Shown here in pieces: positions 47,230 through 58,995 of a stretch of 64,000 nt of DNA (positions within the stretch are counted from its first letter, which is position 1; the number at the start of each line of letters is the position of its first letter). A program made the translations under genes and the position numbers. The notes beneath the pieces were generated by a model. The model had not been told where the DNA came from. It saw only the letters and a list, made by a program, of their open reading frames with translations, and searched no databases. The DNA is from Symsagittifera roscoffensis. Its lineage: Eukaryota; Xenacoelomorpha; Acoela; Convolutidae. The stretch spans positions 66,516,471 to 66,580,470 of the forward strand of contig NC_087063.1 in NCBI RefSeq assembly GCF_963678635.1, in the 5' to 3' direction.

Positions 47230-47559
47230 TCTGTTGGGTTCAGTTTTTTTTGAGGATAGTTAAATAAGTGTAACGCTGTTTGAGGGAGAAGGGACAGTTT
47301 AGAGTAACATTTGGGTCTATCCTATTCATATTAGTATTAAAGTAGGTGATGTATCCTGTTCTTATTTGGGCAAGGGGGAGCCTTGTCGAGCGTGGGAGGG
47401 TCTGTTCAGTTTTTGAAACTTCTGTAGTGTTCGGCAAAATTTAGTGAAGGGTCAAGAGAAACTAGAATTTTAGGGTGCTTTACGACCGGCAGTAGTGTTT
47501 CGCACATGTAACCCGAGGGTCAGAGTTAAACTCTATATTATGCGACGTCAAAAATCTTA
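47230..47559 (-). pseudogene. 3' part of a Jockey-like LINE, left of the gypsy insertion
   Basis: Minus strand. The open frame 47240-47437 contains LPRSTRLPLAQIRTGY and then NRIDPN, typical of the region after RT in Jockey-like elements, where a CP-x-C...H zinc pattern often follows (here degraded to NCPF). Nearer the insertion a coding-like LVSLDPSLNF stretch represents the preceding segment. It is the continuation of 56163-58480 on the other side of the gypsy element. Confidence 0.65.
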
Positions 47560-47564
47560 CCGAG

Positions 47565-49829
47565 TGTAGAATTGGTGATTCTACTGTATTACATGCTATA
47601 GTAACCTGAGCGTAAGATTGATTCGTCATTAAGTTAACCAGTAGAGCAAACAAAGGGTAAAGTTCGAAATAGTTCAATCTTCGAAGATATCGTCCCTCTT
47701 ACGGCAGAAAACTCAGGTGAAGTAAGATTTGCGGACCCCCCCAAATGGGAACTACAGTGGCTAGGTTTATGAAACTCATAGGACGGATACTACAGATGAT
47801 TTGACCCGGGAATGCAAAAATCCATAACCCCCGGACCCCCCGGCGCCAAGTGATAACGGTTCCCGGAAGTGCAAATGGCCCTATCAGAACACGGTAACTA
47901 GCTGTTGGAATGGAACCAAAATATAGTATGTTATAGACCTAGTTGAGGGAAGCTTAAGTTTAGAAACCCAGACCCCTCGGACCCCTACTTCCGGTTGTAT
48001 GCCCTATGCAAATAGACTCCACCCCTAACTTCCGGAAGTCGTTTCTCGGCCTCCAATGATTGCAGGGAGCTGAAACTTGGAGGGATGATAGTTAGTGGCA
48101 AGATACATCTTGTGTTATAATTTGAACCAAATCCGGCGGTTGGACCGGAAGCTATTAGCACTTTGGAAAACCACCCCTTAAACCGGAAGTTGGCAATTTA
48201 CGCAAAATAAAGAGCGAGGGCATATGGATTTTATGGTGGCATTAGATACTGCAACTCATACCCGAAAAAAGACCCCTTCTTATTGAAACCCCTCCGGTGA
48301 CTCCTTCCGGTGTTAGTAGCCTTTTCCCGGAAAAAGTGATAATGGACCTTAGAAATGGTATAACTTGTGAGCTATTAATGGGGTATGAATGAAACTTGGT
48401 AGTTAGGGCCCCCATGGGATTCTGAACCCAAAATGGAAATTTGACCCCGGTTGACCCCTGGGTGACCTTAAGTTGACCTTTGGGCGCTTAGGACCAATTT
48501 GCATGGAAAGTCCAAGATTGACACCGGAAAGTCGCGTCTTTCCCAGCCCAACCCCTGCAAATGAGGATGGGTCACCTTGCTAAAAACTGGGGGAAAACTT
48601 ATATATTGGGAACTAGAGCAGAAGCTGATAGAGATATAGCTTTTACATCGCAACCTTGGAGTAGTGGATTTAATTCAAAGTGGACTTGGTAATTATTGGG
48701 TTCAATTTAGCTTGTCGAATGCGCGTTTAATAGAATATCAATCAAGGTAAAAGAAAAGTAGTCCCAAAGGAAATTGATAGTAATAGGACCGTAGCATGAG
48801 AATTAGGCCTCCTAAATAGTATGAACGGAAGGGAAACTTACTTGGCTTCCCGGAGGTGACTTTCTGGTTTAATTTGACTCCTAATGGACGATCTACCTTA
48901 CCCTGATAGCTAGAAGGTCGGGATTGGAATAGAGTACAGATAGAAATTTTAGATGCCTGAAATTAGTTAGCTACCCATGAAAAGGGTCTCCCTCTACCCT
49001 TGGAAGGTCGAAACGTTAACGGGATAATTAAAATAAAGACCTTGGGAGGGTCACTGAGTAAACATAGCATGCTTTGGAGGTTGAGTTGAACTCGAGGGCT
49101 GAAGTCACTGAGGTCTGGAATTTGCTGATTAGAATCGTATGACGCTTGTTTGCTTGGTCAAATTGTGACACCTACCGCATACCGGGTATCTAATAAGCGT
49201 GAAAAAATTGATAAAAGAAAACGAAATTGGCACGTGGCAGAAGTGACAAGGGAGGGATATAGCCTTAAAACATGTGCGAACTGGGTAATTTAAGCGGATG
49301 TCAGGACTGATAGGGAATGGCGTGACTTAACTAAAACTAAGTGTAAAGAAAGATAAGGAACTGGAGGGTACCGGAGAGCCTGTAAGAGTCAGAACAGTTG
49401 TTGGCTACTACTAAGAGTAGTTGGTTCTCGTCACAGAAGAATTATTGCGAGCGAATCAAATAGTTGGTTCTCGGAGTAAAAGACCAGTAAATATTTAGTT
49501 TTCATCAGATTCTCTAGAGAGAGAATAGTTAGTGTTAGCGGAGTAAAATGGAAATTAATTGCAATTAGGCAATTTGACCGATAAATTGCAGACCCTTCCC
49601 TTGAATTTAGATTATATCCTGGCCACTCAGAGCCTTCTGTAATTGGACATATAATAATCTAAATTAATTTATCATTGGAAACCCTTGTGATTGTATTGAG
49701 TAGACGAGACAAGACAGCCGAAGAGCAATACACAGAGGGGCAAGCAAAATAATACAATACAGTATTGTTACCACCAAAATGTCGTTAAAAGAGAGAGCGA
49801 ACCTAGAGAAGAAATCCCCTAAATCTACA
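47565..49829 (+). repeat. 5' LTR (2,265 bp) of the intronic gypsy element
   Basis: Begins tgtagaattggtgatt and ends cccctaaatctaca. A stretch of about 365 bp (49100-49465) is missing from the 3' LTR. A cluster of CCGGAAGT-type motifs lies at 47863-48190. Confidence 0.93.
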
Positions 49830-49830
49830 T

Positions 49831-49845
49831 TGGCGCTCCTGGGTG
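49831..49845 (+). other. Primer-binding site of the intronic gypsy element
   Basis: tggcgctcctgggtg starts one base after the LTR with TGG, the complement of a tRNA CCA end. This is the usual gypsy arrangement. Confidence 0.65.
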
Positions 49846-49943
49846 GGCAATTTCTGGATTGCAGTTGGACAGTGTGTAATGCTAATTGACGATATAGAAG
49901 AACGAACGAACGATCGACGAAACATTTGCGATGGCGATGAACG

Positions 49944-51040
49944 ATGAAGACAGACAGCCGATTGCTGAGGCTGCAGTGGCAGCGGCCCATGCTCTCGATC
50001 GAAAACGGAGTGTTCGGATTTGGTACGATGCGACCAGATCGGTTTCCCTCGAGCAGTTATCAGAACTGGCGGGACTGGAGGAAACACTTTGCCTGGATAG
50101 CAGACGCCAATCGATGGGACGATCAGCAGGCCAGGATGGTGCTGCCGACTTGTCTGACAGGCTGGGCATTGGATGAGTTCTTGAGTATGCCAGCTCACTT
50201 TCGAGAGGAAGTTGACGGGATCGAGGAGCCGACGCTAGGCAGAATGCTTGCGGAACTCGATCAGAGGATGATGCCATTTCAGACAATCAGCTGCGAGGGC
50301 TGAATTCAAGAACCTCATGCAGGAGGAAGGCGAGGGCTTGAGAGATTTTGCAAGACGATTACGATCCTTGGGTGAAGTTGCAAATACAAATCTGGGAGCT
50401 CAAGCCCGAGACGACATGAACCGCGAGCAGTTCACTGATGGGTTGTGTGATTTCGAGCTTCAGGAATTGCTTCTGCTAGAAGACCTCGAGAATTTCAACC
50501 AAGCAGTGGCCCGAGCACAGGCTCTAGATATGGCACGCAAAACAGTCAGGATGAAGAGTCGGAGACGGCCAAATCACTTTCGGTCGGTGCACGATGTTCA
50601 AGACCTGACGACTGAGGCTGGCGGAGACAGTACGCTGACTACCGAGACTCAACAGATACGGACAGAGCTGACGAGATTGGACAAGCACACTGACCAGAGG
50701 CTGGACCAAATGATGAGGGCTGAGAACAACCTGGCGAAGCAGATTGATGTCCAGAGTTCGAGGCATGATGAGGGTGAGATTGCAGATGCAGATGCAGGAA
50801 TCATGCCAGAACGATCTGGCGGCTCAAATGATTGCCCAGATGCAGAACTTAACGACAATAATCGGTAGGTTCGTTGATCCTTGTAACCCCAAGCCAGAGA
50901 GGTACACCCGACGGGGAGAAAATCAGCAACGCGACTTTGCAAACCCAATTGGGCGACAGAGTAGAAACAACCCATGGACCTAGGGTGGTTGTTTTAATTG
51001 TGGACAGGTGGGCCAGATTGCAAAAGGATGTCCCCAAAGA
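49944..51040 (+). pseudogene. gag: Gag of the intronic gypsy element (frameshifted)
   Basis: 49944-50303 has the capsid-like core NWRDWRKHFAWIADAN and LPTCLTGWALDEF. After a frame change, 50317-50868 continues with a charged helical part (EGLRDFARRLRSLGE) and a coiled, basic end. A zinc knuckle at 50990-51031 has Gln (51014-51016) where the His should be: C-x2-C-x4-Q-x4-C. A TAG at 50981-50983 precedes it. The protein would coat element RNA in particles. The order and the LPTCL-GWALDEF feature identify it as Ty3/gypsy Gag. Confidence 0.82.
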
Positions 51041-51329
51041 AGCGCGAACCATTTAAACTACCGAGAGCCGTGACAGTAGACGAGTTCGAAGTATGATTTG
51101 TCCCGGCCGAATTTAAGAAACAGCAGGCGGAAAGGCGAACGCAAGCTACAGGAACTCAGTTTTGCGCGCGTTACGATACGAATGCAAATAATGATGGAGA
51201 AGGGCAGAGCGAGAAGATATTGGAGCAGGAACAAGTTCTATCTATATTGGAGCGAGTACCAAGGATCAGAGAGAACGACCCAAAGTTGGAAACGTAACAG
51301 AATTCGCGGACGCGCATCGAGCGTGTTGG

Positions 51330-53806
51330 GATCAGTCATGATGTCAGCGATCCACGCGGAGCAGTCGTTGATTCTTGCGTAGGCGGAACCCATGTTGAGG
51401 TGCTGCTTGATACCGGAGCCACCACCGACCTCATAAGGACAGATGCTGCGCGGGGAATGGTTGACGCACCGACGATGGAACACTACATAGGTCGACTGGA
51501 GGCAGCAGACGGACAAATAATGGCGGTCAACGGAGTTGTCAGAACTCGCTTCAAGTTGGGCGACATTGCCGAAGAAATCGAAGTGCTTGTGGTCCCGAAA
51601 CTGAAAGCCGAGATGGTCCTAGGACTACGATCGATGAAAGAGTATCAGTGCTCTTTAGTGTTCAGTCGCGGAGAAGATTTATTGTGGACGGGGACGAGAG
51701 AAGGTTCAATGGCACCCATACGGCGCTTGACTCATAGGCCTTCTCCGGAATGGATGCCCTCTCTGCCACATGAACCGGGTGGAAAGATTAAAGGAAATCA
51801 TATTCGAAGATCAGACATGCGGAAGAGGCTGATTGCGAAGATAACAGCGGCAGTGGAGTCTCCCGACAAAATCTTGGAAGGGTGGCCGACGAGTTATGAC
51901 GATCACAGCATAAATGTGGTTCAAGAAACGAAAGTAGAGGAATGCGAAATGTACGGGTGCCCAAAGCCTGTTTCATTAGATGAAGCTTTGAGACAAATTC
52001 GTGGAGGAGGCCGAACCGAGAGAGTTGCAGTGGTTCAAGAGACAGAGGTGGACGAATTACTCGACAGCGATGCGATTCGATGGGAACGAACGAACGAAGA
52101 GATTGCGACAATGCAGGAAGAAGACGAAGCGATTGCGCAAGTATTCTACTGGGCAGGAACAGCAGACGAGATTCAGTACGGACCTGAGGCATTGGCGTAC
52201 TGGTCGAGGTGGGATGAGTTGAGTAATCGGGAAGGAATACGTTACAATAAATGGTTCCAGATAGATGTGTCAAAGCCGACACTTTTCACGGTTGTTCCAG
52301 CAGCAGGACGAAAGGAAATCCTCGGACAGTTTGATTCAATGGAGACCAGATGAGGACAGCTTGCAACCGACAAGACGTTGGCGAAGATACGACGTCGATA
52401 TTGGTGGCCGACGATGCGGACGGATATCGAAAGAAAAATCCAGTGGGAAAAGGAAGCGAGCTGTGGTTCAGGCCCCATTTGATCCCGGAATCAGATTCAG
52501 TACGATGGCAGTGGACATATTGGGTACAATGACGATGGCCACGCGGACAAGAGCGAAGCATGTATTGGTGATGACGGACATGTTCACGATGTATGCGATC
52601 GCAGTCCCTCTTGTATCAACAGATGCATCAGACGTGGCTCAAGCAATTGTGGAACATTGGGTACTGAAGTTTGGAACTCCGTTGACCGTTGAACTCCAAT
52701 GCTTTGTGTACGGACCAGGGAAGAGTCTTTGGCAGTAAACTGATCAAGGAGATGTGCCGACTCCTGGCAATTGATGTAACCCCGACTTTGCCATACAAAC
52801 CCGAAGGTAGAGAGCTGACAGGGCGATATAACGATAAGATGACGAAGGTGATTTCAAAGTACTGTGCGGAGAACCCAAAGACGTGGGATACGATGTTGCC
52901 GTATTTGAGTTTTGTGTACAACACGACTATTCATCGGACGACGGGAGCGACGCCATTCAGTCTGGTTTATGGTCAGGAATGCCAGTACCCCATTGACCTG
53001 TTCTACGACGAAGGATGGTTTTGCAGAGGAATTAGATGAGCTCTTCCGAGATGCTGATAGCAGTGCCAGAGAAATCCTTGGGACGGATCAACGACGTCAG
53101 GAGGATCAGTACTGGAAGAAAGTTCATGGAGAACCATACGCAGCTGGAGATAAAGTCTGGGTGTGGGCGAAGGAAAAGTTCAAGTCGAGGAAGCACTTTG
53201 ATCCATGGGAAGGACCTTATGTTGTACTGGCGAGAATGTCTGAAGTGAACTACAAGATGGCAAAGGAGTCAACTCCTAGCAAAGTCAAGCTCTTGCACTT
53301 CAACATGCTGAAGCGATTCAAAGAAGAGACGGCACAGTCAGATGAGGCTACTAGCAGCAAGCGACCGACACGCCATCGGTCGGTTAACTTCTTCGATGAC
53401 CCGGAGATGTATGATGAAGATGAGTTGTTAAGTGCGAACAACGGGGAGGGTTTTAGCCATGACCCAGGCCCACGAGATGTACCAGTGAGATTGTTGCCTG
53501 TGAAAAATCGAGCAGTCGAGCCACATTTTAATCCGCCCGGGAGAAATGTGCGAATTCAGGCGATGCGAGAAGTGGCTAGGAGGGGAGAAGATGCGATTGA
53601 GGCATACGATGCAACGGAGCTGGAGGCCAGAAGGGAAGAGGAGACAGCGAATCTACCCCCGTGAGGCAGAAGACAGACCACCTGGCGAGGTGATGGCTGC
53701 CGAACCGTTGATGGAAATTGGAACTGCAGATGATGGCGGTCGACCAACTCGAGTAAGAAAACCATCTGTACGGTTGGGAATTGACGAGTTTGTGAATTAA
53801 AACTTA
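51330..53806 (+). pseudogene. pol: Protease fused to integrase; RT and RNase H absent
   Basis: The frame is open from upstream of 51400 to 52353. It starts with DPRGAVVDSC and the protease signature LLDTGATTD (Asp codon 51409-51411). About 160 residues without RT motifs follow, then the integrase N-terminal region (EGIRYNKW). Integrase proceeds in shifted frames: zinc-binding region near 52350-52460 (KTLAKIRRRYWWPTM), core Asp 52514-52516, Asp 52713-52715 (TDQGRVFGS), and Gly at 52821-52823 exactly where DX35E requires Glu. The GPY/F end near 53205-53300 reads WEGPYVVL and LHFNMLKRF. It ends about 370 bp before the 3' LTR. Loss of RT within an open frame suggests an in-frame deletion. Confidence 0.85.
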
Positions 53807-54159
53807 CGTTAGTAAACTGTCTCTTTTTATCTCATTAGCTGGTGCTTAGTTACCTTGAGTGCGATCCCACCTGAACTGTTGTGCAGACAATTGATAGTGA
53901 TGATTATGAATGTGAAAGGGTTGGATCGTACCATGAAGAGTAAAATTAATTCAGTTACGTTCCCTCTTAGGTTAATCTTTGTGCTATATCATTGTTTATT
54001 TAACGGGGACTAACTGTTGGGTCCGCGATATTTTAAGGTTAAAACTTTAAAGGGAGGGAAAACGACTAAGTGTTAGGGAGCACGGCGAAGCGGAGAATTA
54101 TGTAACTTATCATTAGGCCTTGTTAGGAGTTACTTTTAGCAAATTTAGGGAGAATAATA

Positions 54160-54175
54160 GACTAGAAGGGAAGAC
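54160..54175 (+). other. Polypurine tract of the intronic gypsy element
   Basis: agactagaagggaaga lies directly before the 3' LTR. Purine-rich sequence at this position primes second-strand DNA synthesis. Confidence 0.55.
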
Positions 54176-56157
54176 TGTAGAATTGGTGATTCAACTGTAT
54201 TACATGCTATAGTAACCTGAGCGTAAGATTGATTCGTCATTAAGTTAAGCAGTAGAGCAAACAAAGGGTAAAGTTCGAAATAGTCCAATCTTCGAAGATA
54301 TCGTCCCTCTTACGGCAGAGAACTCAGGTGAAGTAAGATTTGCGGACCCCCCAAAATGGTAACTACAGTGGCTAGGTTTATGAAAGGACGGATACTAGAG
54401 ATGATTTGACCCGGGCATGCAAAAATCCATAACCCCCGGACGCCCCGGCGCCAAGTGATAACGGTTCCCGGAAGTGCAAATGGCCCTATCAGAACACGGT
54501 AACTAGCGGTTGGAATGGAACCAAAATATAGTATGTTAAAGACCTAGTTGAGAGAAGCTTAAGTTTAGAAACCGAGACCCCTCGGACTCCTACTTCCGGT
54601 TTTATGCCCTATGCAAATAGACTCTACTCCTAACTTCCGGAAGTCGTTTCTCAGCCTCCAATGATTTCAGGGAGCTGAAACTTGGAGGGATGATAGGTAG
54701 TGGCAAGATTCATCTTGTGTTACAATTTGAACCAAATCCGGCGGTTGGACCGGAAGCTATTAGCACTTTGGAAAACCACCCCCTTAAACCGGAAGTGGGC
54801 AATTTACGCACAATAATGAGCGAGGGCATATCGATTTTATGGCGGCATCAGATACTACAGCTCGTCCCCGAAAAAAAGACCCATTCTGATTGAAACCACT
54901 CCGGTGACTCCTTCGGGTGTTAATAGCCTTTTCCCGGAAAAAGTGATAATGTACCTTAGAAATGGTATAACTTGTGAGCTATTAATGGGGTATGAATGAA
55001 ACTTGGTAGTTAGGGATTCTGAACCCAAATATGGAAGTTTGACCCCGGTTGACCCCTGGGTGACCTTATGTTGACCTTTGGGCGCTTAGGACCAATTTGC
55101 ATGGAAAGTCCAAGATTGACACCGGAAAGTCGCGTCTTTCCCAGCCCAACCCCTGGAAATGAGGATGGGTCACCTTGCTAAAAACTGGGGGAAAACTTAT
55201 ATATTGGGAACTAGAGCAGAAGCTGATAGAGATATAGCTTTTACATCGCAACCTTGGAGTAGTGGATTTAATTCAAAGTGGACTTGGTAATTATTGGTTT
55301 CAATTTAGCTTGTCGAATGCGCGTTTAATAGAATATCAATCAAGGTAAAAGAAAAGTAGTCCCAGAGGAAATTGATAGTAATAGGACCGTAGCATGAGAA
55401 TTAGGCCTCCTAAATAGTATGAACGGACGGAAAATTTACTTGGCTTCCCGGAGGTGACTTTCTGGTTTAATTTGACTCCTAATAGACGAACTCCCTTACA
55501 CTGATAGCTAGAAGGTCGGGATTGGAATAGAGTACAGAAAGAAATTTTAGATGCCTGAAATTAGTTAGCTACCCATGAAAAGGGTCTCTTCCTACCCTTG
55601 GAATGTCGGAACGTTAACGGGATAATTAAAATAAAGACCTTGGGAGGGTCACTGAGTAAACATAGCATGCTTTGGAGGTTGAGTTGAACTCGAGGGCTGT
55701 TGTATCGAATAGTTGGTTCTCGGAGTAAGAGACCAGTAAATAATTAGTTCTCATCAGAGATTCTCTGAGAGAGAATAGTTAGTGTTAGCGGAGTAATTTG
55801 GAAATTAATTGCAATTAGGCAATTTGACCGATAAATCGCAGACCCCTCCCTTGAATTTAGATTATATCCTGTCCACTCAGAGCCTTCTGTAATTGGACAT
55901 AAAATAATCTAAATTAATTTATCATTGGAAACCCTTGTGATTGTTTTTAGTAGACGAGACAAGAGAGCCGAAGAGCAATACACAGAGGGGCAAGCAACAT
56001 AATACAATACAGAATTGTTACCACCAAAATTACCCTTTTCGGGATTGTAGAAAGTAGTGAATCTCGGTCGACCCGCTGAATTCACTGCCCAAGGGACTAC
56101 TTTGCGGGTTCGTTAAAAGAGAGAACGAACCTAGAGAAGAAATCCCCTAAATCTACA
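54176..56157 (+). repeat. 3' LTR (1,982 bp) of the intronic gypsy element
   Basis: Same ends as the 5' LTR. It lacks about 365 bp near 55699 and has about 84 bp extra near 56029-56113 (tacccttttcgggattg... to ...tgcgggttcg) that the 5' LTR does not contain. LTRs of one insertion start identical, so both differences are later indels, or the ends came from different templates. Confidence 0.93.
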
Positions 56158-56162
56158 CCGAG

Positions 56163-58480
56163 CATTATGTAGAGGAAAATTCGAACGATCTATTTGTAAA
56201 ATAAAAGTCGTGCAGTGTGTTAAGATCAATAAGGTCAGAGGCATGTTTCGTGTTGCGTGATTGGACGAAGGGGTAAAAATCATTGGCATGTGACTCATGT
56301 TTGACTTCTGGAGGGGAGTTGGGTGCATCATGTACATAAAATTGAATAGAGTGGGCGAAAGGACAGAACTTTGGGGGACTCGTGTACTCACGATCATGGA
56401 CGAAGACAAGGCGCCCCTAAATTGCGTTTTGGCTTGCCTGCAGCGCGGATAGTTTGCCAGTCGCATTGTTAAGTTATCTGGTACAGTGGTGCCATGAGTA
56501 AGTTCCAGTAATGTGCGATAGCAATCCATGTCAAGTGCCTTCGATAGATCTAAGGTGGCTAGCACAGTTCTTTAGGCTGGTCGTTTTTGATTCAAACTGG
56601 TGCTACTAAAAATTCAAGAGTTGATAGTTCGTAGTGGCGGAGTGGATTGGACGAAAGCCGTGCTGATGGTCGGCTTTAGGGAGATTCTTTGTAAGAGTAG
56701 GATGGGTTAAAAATTCTAAATTTTTTCACTCCTGGGCTGGTTTGTTTTGGTCATTGGTTGGTTTTGGTGAGGAGACTACTTTTGAGTTCTTGTATTTATG
56801 AGGTTATTTGTTATACAATAAGTACAACTTGAAAGTATGTATTAAAAACTGATAGCAGTTGGTTCCAGATGTTTCAGGTTTACCGTGCAAATCCTGTCTG
56901 GGTCTTACGCTTTTGACGGGTTTAGCTGCTTTGATTGGCTCTTCTGTTTCACAGGGGAGAAAAGTTGGTGGATCGCTAAACGTTACTGTATTTTTTTGGT
57001 TTTTCTGTGCTGTTTGTTAGATTTGGGTTCTGAGTTTCGTGTAATGAGTGTTAAAAGCCTTGGCTATTTGTTTAGCCTACAAAAATTTTTTGCCAATAAG
57101 ATCCAGCAACAGATTTGTTTCCATTTATGGAGTGAACCACTTTCCAGAATTTATTGGACGTCGTGTGGTGAGTAAACGTCCCGAGGATTTCATGCCATTT
57201 CTTCTTTTTCTTCTGCCGTTTTTAAATCAAATCTTGGTTTAAGTTTTTTAAAATAGGGTTTGAGGGGTTCTCTAGTCTGATTTTATCGCGCTCTTGGCTA
57301 ATAATTTAATTTAAGCTGTTAAGGCAGGTTTATACAAACTGGAATGTGGCGCCGAGCCGCCTGCTGGAATGTCGCGCCGAGCCGCCTTAAGAGTTACGCT
57401 TCTAAAATAAGTTCAGCGGAGTTAACGTCTTTCATAAAAACAGTTTTAGAGTTTCCTTTTAATTTCTTCTATGAAATCGTCCCATTTTGCTTTGTTGAAG
57501 TTTATGAAAGTTTTTTTTTGGCCGTAGAAAGGAATATCCTCTGTTAGAGGGAGATCTATAAAAATATTCAGATGGTCTGACCCTAAATTTAAAAGCGGTA
57601 AACGAGTTAGAGTGTAGTCGTTTAAAGGGGTGAAGTCAGAGTCGGTAATTGCAGCACGTAAAGAGGAGCCTCTGTTATTATCCGCTATATTTGAGTACCA
57701 GAAGGGGGATTGGGCATTTGCGTCTACCTTGACAGTTTCACTGTCTTCCACGAGCAGCTTCATATGGAGCCTTTTAATCTTTTTGACAGCTACTTCGCGG
57801 GGAACGTAAAAGTTAGTAAAGCGGAAGCTTTGGTTGCTGGCCATTATTTTAAAACACTGCGCTTTGAAGTCCCGTCTTCCACTGTTTGCAACTCTTCGTT
57901 GTAAAAGTGAGTTGCGTATGGCAGTATAAATGCCACCACCTGTTCGGGGGCGGTCTTTTCTGACTATCGTCTAATTTGGGCCTAGCGAGGGAGTGCGGTT
58001 TATTTTTTCAGTCAGTTTAGTTTGAAATTTACACAATTGCAGCAATTTCGGGTGCTTTCCCTGATATTCCGTTACAGTTCAGTTGAAGAAAGTTTAGGCT
58101 TTTTGTAGATTGGGATTGGTTACTGGGAGATTTTGGTAAGCGCGGGTTAATTGATAAACGTAGTGTGCGCTTTATGGTTTTGAGGATTAGTGTATGGGTC
58201 ATTCGGGGTCTTTGTTACTCGGGTAGCGAGGTTTGTAGTCTTAATGTTTTTTGTTGCTTCTTAGGCGTATCGTTAACTGGGAGGGCAGGATATTTTTGCT
58301 AATACAAGTAGGACAGTAAAAATTTCTGATTTTGTTTGACGTTTGCGAGTCCACTACATTTTAGGTGGATCCATCCGCATATGTGACACCAAACACTTGC
58401 TTGAGACCGGGAGATATTTGTGTTAGAGGTAGCCTGCGCTTGGGTTAATGTCGGCACGTAAAAGGAAGATAAGCTTTAAT
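56163..58480 (-). pseudogene. 5' part of the Jockey-like LINE, right of the gypsy insertion
   Basis: Read on the minus strand from 58480 downward. A PHD/zinc-finger-like piece reads CHICGWIHLKCSGL near 58400-58350. The start of the endonuclease (LNFLQLNCNGISGK) is near 58090. Endonuclease proper is in the frame 57446-57844 (DANAQSPFWYSN and SDHLNIFIDLP). A linker is near 57060-57180. RT occupies 56720-56163, with HGFRPIHSATTN, then LDLSKALDMD and VLSPTLFNF in the frame 56131-56565. The catalytic YADD is replaced by HAND (complement of 56279-56290). Frameshifts and stops show it is dead. It lies antisense in the second intron of the ZASP-like gene. Confidence 0.7.
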
Positions 58481-58825
58481 AGACGGAGCAGGCCAGCCGA
58501 CTTTGGACGCTCTGCCACCAAAAACACGGTTTAAGCTTGCTTTCTGCGCTCCCAAACACGAGGTGTTTTGGTGCCATTTGCGACGACTTGTCGCGTGTCG
58601 GGTCCCCCACGAGAGGGCGGCATCATTGGGCTCTGGAAATGAGTTCTCGGTGGACGTTTATTTGGGCTCTGTTTTTGAATCCTTTTTCTTAAATGAGCTT
58701 ATTGAGTATGAATTTTTCATTCGAAGGCTTTAAATAGTTCGAGTGTCACAAATAAATCAAACGAGCAGCGCTCACATAATTCTCAGAGAATTCTGATTTT
58801 ACATGAAAGTATTGTAATGTTCTAG

Positions 58826-58995
58826 GGATCATACAACTACAATCAGCCATCACCGAAAACTGTAATGGGTGGTGCTCCCCAAGTGCAGCATTTGCAGTAT
58901 AACTCACCAATTGGTCTTTACTCGTCCAACAACGTGTATACCACCCTCAAGGACCAGACTCAAGGTGTTGGTAACGAAGCTCAAATTGTCATGGG
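58826..58995 (+). CDS. ZASP/ALP-Enigma-like protein, ZM-motif exon
   Basis: After the acceptor tgttctag the frame continues in phase 0 with GSYNYNQPSP. It contains the ZASP-like motif (QYNSPIGLYSSNNVYTTL), the signature that helps these proteins bind the rod of alpha-actinin and reach Z-discs. Its position between PDZ and C-terminal region is standard for the family. It ends in phase 2 at a GTATGT donor (58996). This exon proves that PDZ and ZM parts belong to one gene across the transposon-filled intron. No broken codon is seen, so the gene is probably functional. Confidence 0.9.

Larger units (their letters stand above)
47565..56157 (+). mobile_element. 8.6-kb Ty3/gypsy element lacking RT/RNase H, with 2-kb LTRs
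   Basis: Bounded by LTRs 47565-49829 and 54176-56157 with inverted TGTAGA/TCTACA ends. A perfect 5-bp target duplication ccgag lies at 47560-47564 and 56158-56162. Inside, in order, are a primer site, Gag, protease and integrase, with no reverse transcriptase or RNase H. It is inserted in the antisense Jockey-like LINE in the second intron of the ZASP-like gene. It is visibly GC-richer than the flanking DNA. Frameshifts, a Gly at the catalytic Glu of integrase and the missing RT show that it is inactive and would have depended on another element to move. Confidence 0.93.
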
